A program made the translations under genes and the position numbers. Positions 1 through 10,299 of a stretch of 64,000 bases of DNA are shown one piece after another (position 1 is the first letter of the stretch; each line of letters begins with the position of its first letter). Below the pieces are notes generated by a model. That model searched no databases. It was not told the DNA's origin and saw only the letters and a program-made list of their open reading frames with translations. The stretch is from Amphirosellinia nigrospora (Eukaryota > Ascomycota > Sordariomycetes > Xylariales > Xylariaceae), in the NCBI GenBank assembly GCA_004123355.1, contig SCHM01000001.1, positions 12,100,193-12,164,192 on the forward strand. The letters run 5' to 3'.

Positions 1-1294
1 ACAGCCACGCCACCGCCCTCTGTGAGTTCAAACGAGTACGTAGGTGTATACGAAGCGGAAGTGTTGATGCCAATGACGATCCAAGTAAAGAGTCCGTCCG
101 TGACGTCTTCACCGAGATAAACATAGTCAAAGACGGGGTCAGAGTCCGAGCCCTCCGTTTCCTGCTCGCCGAAGACGTGGTCTTCGGAGTTGAGCGTGAC
201 AGACTGTGTGTTAGTGTTGTAAGGAGCTGTCGTTTCTATCTCGTCGATAAGGTCCTGGTCCCAGAAAAACTGGCCGATATCTTTCAAAAACTTCGAGTTA
301 GTATCCATGAATCATCATCGCTAGGCCCCAGAGCGCTTAAGGGCTTGGAGAGGTGAATCAGAGGTGGACTATAGGGGAAAGGTCCTGCAGGTGGCTATTG
401 TTTCAAGATGTATCGGTTAAGAAAAGAGAATGAAACATACGTGGGACGTTGCCGCCCGTCAGCGTTCCGTTAGGGAGAACTGTCGCATCGGTGTGAAAAA
501 CGACATGCATGTGATTCGTACGCCCAGAGTAATGGCCAGGAACACGCTCAGGAACTGGACGACTCCATTCTCGTCCGTCTGCTGGATGCCGCGCAAAGCC
601 GTGTTATTCAGATTACTAGCATCGTCACCATTCCCGTTCATGTCAGATTGGATACCACCATAGACGCCGGTCGTGTTACAGTTCCAGACGTCGAACCAGC
701 CGCCCACTATAGGCTCGCATGTGTTGACATCGATGAACTGCGCGTCAATGACGATCTCGACACCTGGCTCTTCGTCCCTTAAGTCGCTGCGGATGTATTC
801 ACCCGGGACGTAGAACGGCCCAACCTCGCCCTCGGGGTTCAGTACCGTACACTGTGTGTCGTTAAAGACATAGAGTTCGTCATCAATAGCCATTTGACCA
901 TTCAAACTTCCCTTGTGGTCCTTCGCGAGGATATCCGTAGTGTTACGCCTTTCGACCGAACTACGCTTAGCTCGACCTAAAACAGTAAAACTATGATATT
1001 AGCGAAAGCGCCCTCCCTGAAGGCAAACATATAACTGGGTTAGAGAATACTCACCAGGATTTAGCGAGAGACCCCGAGCGAGACGTTGCCTTGCAACTTC
1101 AGCCTGGCGGCGTTCGGCGGCAGCGGAATGAATTCCACGTTTGCCGAGAGTGGCGGCGCAGCTGTCCAGCGCACGCTTGTTGGCAGCCATCGTAGAGCGA
1201 GCGGCACTCGCCTGACGTTTCTCTTCTTCCTCATGGCCAGGATGAGCGGCGGCAAGTGCTGCCAGGCCTAGAATGAGCGCCTTGGTTAAAACAT
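1..1294 (-). CDS. secreted intradiol ring-cleavage dioxygenase (3' partial, frame breaks)
   Basis: Predicted extracellular non-haem Fe(III) intradiol dioxygenase that would open catechol-type rings. Proposed exons: 1294-1055, 976-441, 280-1, with introns 1054-977 and 440-281; the second intron has a TACTAAC branch point 16 bases before its AG. The N-terminus reads ALILGLAALAAAHPGHEEE, the signal-peptide end typical of the fungal secreted subfamily. The core shows LNPEGEVGPFYVPGEYIR, then VWNCNTTGVYGG, then GHYSGRTNHMHVVFHTDA with the metal-ligand Tyr and His residues, then WDQDLI and EGSDSDPVFDYVYLG. The stop lies left of the window. Two single-base frame breaks are needed: one in the T run just after the ATG (about 1287-1291) and one at about 538-541, where a Pro-Gly codon pair lacks one base. 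Family assignment is firm; whether the gene is functional is unclear. Confidence 0.85.
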
Positions 1295-3841
1295 GATAAG
1301 AGGCTTTTGACTTTAGGGGTTAGGTAGTAGAGGCTGCAGTTGAAACCGGGGTGATGAGTGAAAATTCCCTTCAGCTCGAGTTTGCGGCACTTGCCCATTT
1401 TATATAGACGTAGGAGTTTAGTAAAGCGCACTTGATTTCAATATCAAGACGTTAAGTTAAGACTTCCTTGCAATCCAGATTGGATTACGCGTATGATTCT
1501 CGAGACTCTAGACAGGGTACGCATACCAGAATAGAAAGTGATCTACTTCTGACCTTGGATTCTCATTGAGCTTTAGTAAAATGCAATTTCTTATTGGCAA
1601 TATAGATTCAAGCCCCCGTCACATATAAAGGCATAGGTCGGCAGCTATTGGAGCATATAGATTAGTCCGATCTTGAATGGCCCTCTATTACGTACGCAGC
1701 GGCTCCTCCTACTTCGCCTCATCGAGTAGACGCGACGGTAATTGTCTGTCAACTCTACAATAGACGTTATAGCAGTGTTATTGTGAGGTTGGGAGTCAAC
1801 CCATGTAGATAGTTTACAGCATGTTGGTCTAATATCTTCGCCTGTGTATGATCAAGCTCTGCCGCCTGTCTCCGTCTCCCTACACTATAATTCCGAGGAC
1901 TAGAGGCACTCATACAACCTAGACAACGAGTCTTAGTACTTCATTTCTTCGTATGTTGTCGTAGCACAGCCCTACTTCCCTGACCAATGACGAATCGGGA
2001 TGTGGGGAGGAAGAATCCTGGATGATGATCGCCCATATTCTGCTCCGTGGGGACGAATCGGGAACATTCCGACACGAATGACCGGTTTCGGTGGGCCTTG
2101 ACCGTCTCTGGGATTTTAGCGGTAGGCTAAGCTTCGCAACAATCATATCTTGCAGCATGAGATCATGGAAACATGAAACATCGACCTAATCTAGATATAT
2201 CCTTATTGGCTGGGAGAGAGACGGTCAGCAATATGCCACGCGTATAAGAAAACTACCCATTGAATCTTAGAACATCCATCAGCGAGTGATAACCAGATAC
2301 TTAAGGCGTAGTCTCTTTCATCTCTACTTCGTCAACGTCGTCGTAATCTCGCTGCAGAAGTCATAGCGTAACATACTGAATACGGGTCGTGGCGCAACAA
2401 CCCCGGAAATCACGAACGAGACAGTGATATAACAAACCTCTTTTTTAATTCGTAGAACACGGTATGTCTCGTATAATACCAAATACCATTCTAAGTGCCT
2501 TCCTGATTCATAGTTGATAAATATGATTCAACTGGAGAAATGGACCACCTACCATAACCCCCTCGAGGATCTTCAGAGCAATATGAGGGCTAGAGACGGC
2601 TTTTCGGGATCTTACTAGAAACTTTGAGGGAAGTCCGACGCTGAGATGAATCGTTTTTCATTCCTAGGCTGATACAGCCTCTCGATCCAACTTTAAAAAA
2701 GAAACTTTCCCCCCTTGAAGTAATACGGGTGGCGCTCAGGGCAGAAGCCAATAAGGGGCGCATTTAGAAGTTAAAACACCACAACTGACCACTCACCTAG
2801 CTTTTGCACACTTAGTAACATACTGAACTACAAGGTCTAGAATTTTTGTCCAAACGGTTCCCTATATATCTCAATGAATAAGCGTAGTCTTGGGATGAAT
2901 AGTGGTCAGATTATCTCTTAAGCTCAAGGGGGCTGATTCACTACCTCCTTCCTTTACGCCACGTGTTGAGGTAAGTAAGGCCAACTTCAAGATAACTCGC
3001 CTTTGAAGGTTCGTTCTAGCAAGGAAGCAGCTCTATATATCGACGTTAAGTGCTAGGAGAGTCGAATAGGGTAACAGCTACGTGACCCGATCTTTTCGAG
3101 AACAAAAATAAATCGTCCATACACTGCCAGCAAATTACCGCCGATCGGGGAGTCCAGGATTCGTACTCATAAAATCACAATAGTTTGGCAGAGTTACCCC
3201 TATTCCTTTTTCATGAGCGGCTACTCACTTAGCAAACAGACTGAAATTTTACAATATGAGAGCAAGTTTAGCCCAGTCTACATTTATCTAGTAACGTCAG
3301 GACTAGATCGTGGATCTCAGACCGGGAAGCTACCTATCTTGTATAGCACCATACCCTCTGTATGAAGCCGAGACCGAAACCGAAACATACCATACGATAG
3401 CAAGGAAGGAGGACGAGTGATGATCAATCGATCGCCTCAAGACCTTGAACCGAGGCTTGCTACGTATTGGGGGTAATGGAGAACTCCCACGTGGGTAAGA
3501 CACAGACGCCCAATCAAGACCGCCCAGAATCCCCGCTACCCCAATTGTATGCACGTTGCCGAAGCACCATTAGGACGATGCGGAGAAATGCCAAGGCAGG
3601 ATGGTTTCTTTTCAACTCCAATCTACATACGATACGAGTTCGTGGCTTGTTTGAGCCTGATGTATCGAACATGGTGTTTGCTGTGAAGGGAAGAGGGGTG
3701 GTGGATCCCTGAACCCTGTAGCTCGATCCAACCAACGCTGGGTTATAAGAACAATCACATCTCTATATAGACTATGGAGGTGATACTACACTCTATCGAC
3801 ATGTTTTCTTGATTGAACTATGCGTTGAAGTAGCTTGCATC
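1295..3841. other. intergenic, no gene recognised
   Basis: About 2.5 kb with only short open frames in all six frames. A stretch near 2330-2400, read on the minus strand, gives a protein-like run (APRPVFSMLRYDF) but it does not extend, so I do not call a gene. Confidence 0.6.
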
Positions 3842-5790
3842 ATGGCTCCGGCACGACGGCCCATTCGTATCGCGAATTGCTCCGGTGCAATAACCGATCC
3901 AGGTGACTGGATGCTCGCACAGGCAACTGCTGGCCCAGTTGATGTCATTACCGGAGACTATCTGGCAGAGGCAAATTTGGCCTCGTTTGCAGAAGCATAT
4001 GCCAAGGGTGAACATCCTGGCTATGCAGCATCGGCCTATAATGGCCTTATACTCTCCCTCGAGGCCATCAACCAGAAGAGAATTAAGATTGTCATCAATG
4101 GCGGCGGTCTAAACCCTAAGGGCTTGGCCGAAGTCATTCACGAGACAGCGAGTGGTAAAGGCTACAACCTCAAGATCGCCTATGTCGAAGGAGACAACCT
4201 GCTACCCATCGTTGATGATATTGTGAAGCCAGACGGCAGGGGTCAGCTGCCGCACTTCGACTCCACGAATCTCGAAGTCAAGCTGGCCAAGGATACGGAC
4301 AACTTCTTACAAGATCCGAATAAGCGTATCGTTGCCGCCAATGCCTACCTGGGGTGTCGTGCGATTCGACTTGGATTACAACAAGGTGCCGACATCATCA
4401 TCTGCGGTCGGGTTGCAGACGCGTCGCCTGTAATGGGCGCAGCGCAGTGGTGGCATGGCTGGAAGGATGCCGATTTTGATAAGCTAGCTGGAGCGCTGGT
4501 AGCAGGGCATTTGATCGAATGTTCGACGTACGGCACCGGGTCTAACTTTGCTGGCTTCGACGCTATACCATCCAGCAGCTGCTCCACCTGCTATTTCGCA
4601 GAGAATGGAGAAGCTATCATCACGAAGCATGAAGCCTTAAACGGAATTGTCACCGAGGAGGTTGTGAAGGGCCAGTTGCTGTATGAGCTGCAAGGCAATA
4701 TATATCTAAATAGCGATGTCAAGGCGGATATAACGAGTGTATCGGTACGTCAGGTTGGTCCTAACCGTGTCCATGTCTCAGGCGCAAAGGGTCATCCCCA
4801 CCACCGACGACTAAACTCGCAGTATTTTACCGCGGTGGGTGGCAAGGTGAGCATACGATCAACGCGACTGGATACGCCACGAAGCACAAGTACGATCTCC
4901 AGGAAACCCAGATGCGAACACAGCTTGAAGAGTGGGGTGTAATGAAGGACATCGACCTCCTTGAATTCCAGCGCATTGGCGTCCCCCAGGAGAACCCGCG
5001 TTCTCAGTTAGCTGCTACCACATCTCTACGCATCTTCGTACAGGCGCGGCATGCCGAGACTGTCAAGCGAGTTTACCGGGCATTCTGGCATATTTCAGTA
5101 AGTGATGGCCCTTTCCTCGGCTTGGAACAGCTCGAGTTATCTGAAAGTAGTTGATGTCTTACTCTATTTGTAGTGCAACACTCCGCGGGCCTGAATGGCA
5201 CGCTGGACGCACGGCTACTGGCCACACCGATTCCGTTCCTCGGCTACTTCCCGGCGCTCGTAGCCCAGAACCGGATAGAAGAATCCGTCAACATCATAGG
5301 ACGAAAAGGAGAGGTCGAGGCCCGCCTTGTCGTCGGTCCTCCACGTGTCACGGAGGAGCTAGCGCCGCGTGAGAACTACGACCCTGTATCGCCACGTGCG
5401 CTATCATCATTCGGACCATCAAGAAGTATGGCATTCGGCGATATCATCCTCGCGCGATCGGGTGATAAGGGAGCAAACGTCAATGTCGGCTTTACCCCGC
5501 GCAAGGCATATGACACTGCGGGAATGTGGGAATGGCTGCGAAGTTTCTTGACAAAAGATAAGCTAAAGGAGCTGATGGGCGACGATTGGCAAGACTGGTT
5601 CCATGTGGAGCGCGTCGAGTTTCCCAAGATCAGAGCCGTGCACTTCGTCGTCTACGGTGCCCTAGGACGAGGCGTTTCCAGCTCTGCTAGGCTGGATTCG
5701 TTAGGTAAGGGGTTCGCGGAATGGTTACGTGCTGTCCATGTCCCTGTCCCAGTCCAGTTTGTTGAAAGAGAACCTATGAGCAAGATTTAA
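3842..5790 (+). CDS. AtuA-like (DUF1446) acyclic terpene utilisation family protein
   Basis: Member of the AtuA/DUF1446 family. Bacterial AtuA belongs to acyclic terpene (citronellol/geraniol) degradation, but the role of the fungal proteins is not established. The start is the ATG at 3842 (MAPARRPIRIANCSG), not an upstream in-frame Met. Conserved blocks in order are GDYLAEANLASF, INGGGLNPKGLAEVIHE, AYVEGDNLLP, ANAYLGCRAIRLGLQQGAD, GRVADASPVMGAAQWWHGW and YELQGNIYLNSDV. The C-terminal AtuA-like domain is visible near 5425-5790 (LARSGDKGANVNVGF). One base is missing near 4792: upstream VSGAKG and downstream PPPTTKLAVFYRGGWQG are in different frames. An intron lies at 5098-5173. The consensus GTAAGT donor breaks the frame, whereas the weaker GTGATG donor at 5102 keeps it. 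No neighbouring terpene-pathway gene is seen. Confidence 0.85.
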
Positions 5791-6629
5791 AGTTTTACCT
5801 TATCTGCCCAATATATACTATAGCAGTTTCGTGTATGACCCAGGCATGTATATGAGTAGCCACTCTCGCTATAAGAGCTTAGCCTACCTGTAGATGAGAC
5901 TTAACTGCCTATTTGAACAGTTTGACGCCTCCTTGGTATTCTAAGTAGAACGTTAATAACTAGACCATTACGAGAAATTAGCGCAAGAGAACTGGTTGCC
6001 TCTGTTTCCAACAGATTTCTTTAGTAGAGACGCTATATATGTTTGTCGCATAGAGAGATGTATAGATTCGACTACGTCCTTGAAAGACTCAAATTCTTCA
6101 CACCAAACACGTCAATAATTCAACAATTTTCTTGACGAAAGCGCGAGACATATCTCGAAACTGACATCAAGCAGGGTGAGCTGTTTTATCAAGGCAGATG
6201 CTTGGTTATAAAGATTCGGTTTCAAATAACAAATCATACCTTCATACATATCACTTATCCTTAATTGAAAATGCGAACCTCTCTGTCTCTGTAAAAAAAA
6301 AAGAGGGCATCCCTTTCCATGGCACTGGCTTGATCAGTCGTATCATCCTTATTGCCTACTCCTACACATCTTAAACTATTAACCGGCCCTCCAAGGAGCT
6401 AGTCGCCAGATTATGTTAGAGCATAATTAACACTCTCCAAACTTTTGGCTCCTCTCACGTAGTTTCGAGATGCATCTAGTATCATCTAGTATCTAGCCAC
6501 GGGGTCTCTCTAGTCTACCTTCGGCATTACGCGTCCTGAACTTTATTCAAACCTGGGATAGCCCAGACTTAACCTTCGTACCTCCTACCCAATGAGTGCT
6601 ATATCAGAAGATTTAACAATAGGCACTAT
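5791..6629. other. intergenic, nothing recognised
   Basis: AT-leaning sequence between the AtuA-like gene and the tRNA-like element. No coding or repeat signal was seen. Confidence 0.5.
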
Positions 6630-6763
6630 TGGCCAAGTCGGTACGGCCTAGCGATGTTGCTCTCCTACCCAGCGTTCTCAGCGTTTAAAATACTTACTCA
6701 GTATCTTTACTCCGCATTGCTGGGCACTGGGGTTCGATTCCCTCGTTGGCCATTCTCTTTTTT
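6630..6763 (+). ncRNA. tRNA-like RNA polymerase III element
   Basis: The sequence shows a box A match TGGCCAAGTCG (6630-6640), a perfect box B GGTTCGATTCC (6731-6741) with its T stem, a GTTGGCC acceptor-like 3' end and a T6 terminator (6758-6763). Only the 5' GGCCAA (6631-6636) can pair with the 3' TTGGCC, and that overlaps box A, so a normal cloverleaf does not form. The A-to-B spacing of about 100 bases would need an intron. It may be a decayed tRNA gene or a SINE-type head rather than a working tRNA. No anticodon is assigned. Confidence 0.35.
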
Positions 6764-9575
6764 CCCGCTCCGCGTCCTTTTCGTCTTTTTCATTCCATCC
6801 TTGACGTCACGCTTTTCCTTTTCTGCTTTCGTCATCTTTTTCTCCCCCTATTTTTACTTTCAAGGCATCCTGATTTTTTTATTTTTTTGAGTATATTAAA
6901 CACTAGCTTGACAAATGACAACACGACCAAGGGATGCAAGCGTTGCAGTACCTATAATACACACTTAGAGGGTAGGCAGACTTCTCTGTTTGTGATTAAT
7001 AGGCTCAGCAATCGTTGAATTTATCTCCAAGATTCTCGACCCCTTCGTAGTTGTTTCCAATCAGTAATTATTAGTTCGTTACTTTATGTTATACCTCCTA
7101 GTACAGAGAACCTCTAACAACTAAATGCAACATCGATAAGTCTGGAAGAGAAAGTAGAGGCCAATAATCCATTTATATCTTTGGGAGATGCTGGTCATGG
7201 GACCTAGTTTAATGTACTGAAAAAACTTCTAATTTAGCTTCACAGATGCCGGCGTAGCAAATAACGCAAAGCCCGCCCTCTTTCGATGAAGAGTAGAAGG
7301 ATGGCTGCCACCTACAGTTCGTGAAATTAACACCTAAACGCCTTTGGACATGACAACACGGATCGGCTAAGTGTCTCTAATTGCAATCTATCTTGCCCCA
7401 ACTGTCATAGCTACGATAGCCAAATCCACGCTGCAGCGATGTGCGTCGTGACTGGTATAATACTGGTGGTGGTTACGGCGATCGCGCCATAGTCAAAGAG
7501 GATCGTATGGGACTAGCGTGGGTCGTATCCGAGCCCTAAACCACGGAGGTATCATGGCTGCCTACGCCACTACCTCAGGGGAGGGGACGAGCCCGGCCTA
7601 TCTGCGATGAGAGGCAATCTATACGTTGAACAAGGCATCTCTAGGCGCGAAAGAACAAGGAGGCGAGGCTGGACAAAGACCCTATCCGTCTATACAAAGA
7701 CCACATAATATTGGTGTTTCTGCGGAAGTTTGAAATGTTCTCGACGAAGTTTAGTCAGTTTGTGGAAATCTCCAAAGCAAACATGTCGAGAAGGTTCTGA
7801 TTGTCAACAGAGCCGGCGCTTCCGCTCGATCAGCTAATGATGTCAGATTCCTCTCCAGCCTGGCGGACGGGTGGGCCATCGTGCTTTAGCTTCCCAGGAC
7901 AGTACGTAGTGGTCGCCAGCGATACCGAGCCTAAGGTTTGAGGCTAAGGTATTTAGAGGCATGCTTAGTTTTGCCCCTCCATGAGGCAATTGCTCAGTGG
8001 CGCGGCTCAATCTGTTACGCGTGGCATCAAATTCTCGTCTAGGTCTAACTAGCGCTAGCTAAGAGAATACACCTCAACTAAGTGATACGCCATGGATTTC
8101 CGTAGGAGACAGTTGATGACTATGAAATATGGACTCGGATGCCTAGAAGGATAAAAAGTGCTGCATAGGGGTAGAAATTCGTCAAGTTAGATATAATGGT
8201 AAACAAGCTATCGCCATAGTCAATAGTCCTCCTAGTAATATAAGAATCTTGCCTAGGGTCACTACATCGTGAGCGTCATCTGATCAGAGTGGTTTGGGTA
8301 GCGTAGTATAAGCTTTGGCTGCATGAAACTCCCATGCCCCAGGCTATGATTCCTCCCTCAATATCAACCTACGCGGCGTGTGCTGGTGCGTTGCGTGGTC
8401 ACTATCCAATGACCTCTCGGATCCGATCGCATCATAGGGGCCCCTCGCGGTGTCTGCCTGATATGATCTCCCCAGATTCTGTGCCTCCTGTGCCCTCTGG
8501 GCGTGTAGGATCGTGATTCGCTAAATCATTCAAAGGGAACTACCAAGAACAAGAGGATGTCGAGTTCGGCAAGCATCATGCGCCCCGGATTTGAAGTCTC
8601 AAGTGCCCAGGTCCATCATTGTTCCTCGAAAGTGTTAATACCCTGTTCATCCGAATTAGTACATGCAGAATCCTTTCTGCGTATTGGTTCTCAGTGTGAG
8701 ATAAAAGCCATCGTCCATTCAAAGGGAAGAATCATTGCTTGTGGTTTGGTTCCTTCCAGCCTACGCATGTTTGTATGAAGTGCAGATACTGTACACGTCG
8801 TTGGTGCGTTGTTCGCAGGCAGGCTGCTTTCAGAATAATAAATAATAAATAAGCGTGAACTAGATGCAGAACCGGTGGCTTGGTGGCTTGCCAAGAGTTC
8901 TGGATTGTTTCGGGTTCCGGTGGAACTAGCTAGGAAGATGCATCGTGTGGAGCCAAATCATGGAGTTCCAGGTTATAAACTCCCCACTTGAATACCGGAT
9001 AGAAATAAGAGCCCTTCAAATGGGAATCGTCGTATAGTTAGCGATATTACTTAGATATGAGAAGCGAGGTTCAGTCACAATCGGTATAGACAAAACCTGG
9101 AGTATACTGCAGCAGAAGTAAGGTTCAAGCGTGCTTTTGTCGAGAGCATGTTGAGAACCAAACTATTATTATCCCACAGCAGTGGTGCCACTAACTAGGA
9201 TCGTAGTGGGCTTCCCGGGCTCTCCCTCGTAGCTGGTAAACGTGTTCATCAGATTAGTATGCAATGCTGTTTCAGACTGGATACAACTCCTGAATACAGT
9301 ATAGCCGTAGCTTTGTCTCGAATCATCGGCTGATGGATGATAGTTCTATAGCTAAACATGAAATACACAATGTTGGGTTGCGTATTAGTATAACTAGTAG
9401 CGTCACACGTTATGAAGCCGGCGTACAATCCGGCCTATCAGACGCGCACAGATGGTTTAAGCTCGAGTGGTTCAGACGGTACGAACCGATGACCAATACC
9501 CTACAATATAGTGCAGATACCACCATTATATCATGGAATTACCCTGGAGCTCAAAGGGGATAGATACCTAGTGTA
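6764..9575. other. intergenic, possible small gene relic
   Basis: No intact gene. A slightly GC-richer stretch around 7420-7990 contains short protein-like runs on the plus strand in shifting frames, for example FSTKFSQFVEISKANMSRR followed in another frame by LIVNRAGASARSANDVRFL. I cannot name a family. The rest shows nothing I recognise. Confidence 0.35.
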
Positions 9576-9667
9576 CGGAGGTTTGTGTCACTATTGATCA
9601 TTATCCTTGGCAATGGTGTAAAGTGCAAATGGGGAGCTCACACACGTGTGACGGCTTGGCAACCAGT
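9576..9667 (+). repeat. left terminal inverted repeat of MITE
   Basis: Starts CGGAGGTTTGTGTCACTA and runs to GGCAACCAGT. It pairs with 9838-9931. A further short match, TCGGGCC (9671-9677), extends the similarity after a small divergent gap. Confidence 0.8.
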
Positions 9668-9837
9668 GTTTCGGGCCGGCAGTAGTCTATAAAGTCATAG
9701 ACCACTAACTGCGCTATACCGTTAGTGCAGATGGGACATATCAATCGTTAGCTAGAGCGGAGTTCAGGCTTAGCTTAGTAGAGTAGATACCTAGCTAACT
9801 TTTTGCTGAGACTGTCGGGCTGCAAGCGGCCCGATGA

Positions 9838-9931
9838 ACTGGTTGCCAAGCCGTCACACCGTGTGTGAGCTCCCCCATTTGCACTTTACACCATTGCCAA
9901 GGATAATGATCAATAGTGACACAAACCTCCG
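9838..9931 (-). repeat. right terminal inverted repeat of MITE
   Basis: Reverse complement of the left arm, ending CCTCCG before the flanking TA. It carries one extra base in two short runs compared with the left arm. Confidence 0.8.
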
Positions 9932-10007
9932 TAGTGTAGCGAGGTATTGAGGCTGTGCTGCCAATAATCTCGGCTTTGAGCCCCCAACAAGCCATTTCAT
10001 GCATAAG

Positions 10008-10229
10008 CTAGATACGAGCAAAGCAACGCTGATACACAGGTACAGACAGTGCTGGAGGTAAAAGGGATCCCGATAAATAAAAATTTTCGCAATTCATCCC
10101 TTGTTGCATGTCAGCAACCACTTGAGCCGCATAGGAATAGGCCCTAATATTCGGTTGCGCTTGCGTACTGTACCCAGATCGAGATGGAATGAAGGTACAT
10201 ACGAATACAAGCATTAGGTAATAAGCCAT
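10008..10229 (-). CDS. small secreted protein candidate
   Basis: A 73-residue open frame beginning MAYYLMLVFVCTFIPSR: a hydrophobic stretch followed by a polar, small-residue region that fits a signal peptide. The mature part has Cys residues in GMNCENFYL and YQRCFARI. The Met at 10229 is preferred to the upstream in-frame Met at 10412 because it begins the signal-like segment and a good TATA box lies about 65 bases upstream. I do not recognise a family. Its stop is 76 bases from the right end of the MITE. It may instead be a chance frame, since no homology or intron evidence supports it. Confidence 0.35.
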   Translation of the reverse strand: MAYYLMLVFVCTFIPSRSGYSTQAQPNIRAYSYAAQVVADMQQGMNCENFYLSGSLLPPALSVPVYQRCFARI

Positions 10230-10290
10230 GACCACCACTTTCGCTGTTGGCTGGTGTGCAGTGTGGTCGGTCGGGACGGCAATGGACCAA

Positions 10291-10299
10291 TTATTTATA
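10291..10299 (-). promoter_or_regulatory. TATA box upstream of small secreted candidate
   Basis: On the minus strand the sequence reads TATAAATAA, about 62 bases before the ATG at 10229, at a normal distance for a fungal core promoter. Confidence 0.35.

Larger units (their letters stand above)
9576..9931. mobile_element. MITE-like element with about 94-bp terminal inverted repeats
   Basis: A 356-bp element. The left arm (9576 to about 9667) and right arm (about 9838-9931) are reverse complements over about 94 bases, differing mainly by two one-base length changes (GGGG/GGGGG and CACG/CACGG). Both ends begin CGGAGGTTTGTGTCAC and both are flanked by TA (9574-9575 and 9932-9933), the target duplication of Tc1/mariner (Fot1/pogo) elements. 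The 170-bp middle has no transposase coding, so this is a non-autonomous derivative. The near-identity of the arms suggests recent origin or repair of one arm from the other. Confidence 0.8.

Noticed and set aside
3467-3735. Overlapping 74-81-codon frames on both strands
   Set aside because: Three mutually overlapping frames with no motif, just upstream of the AtuA-like gene; promoter sequence is more likely.
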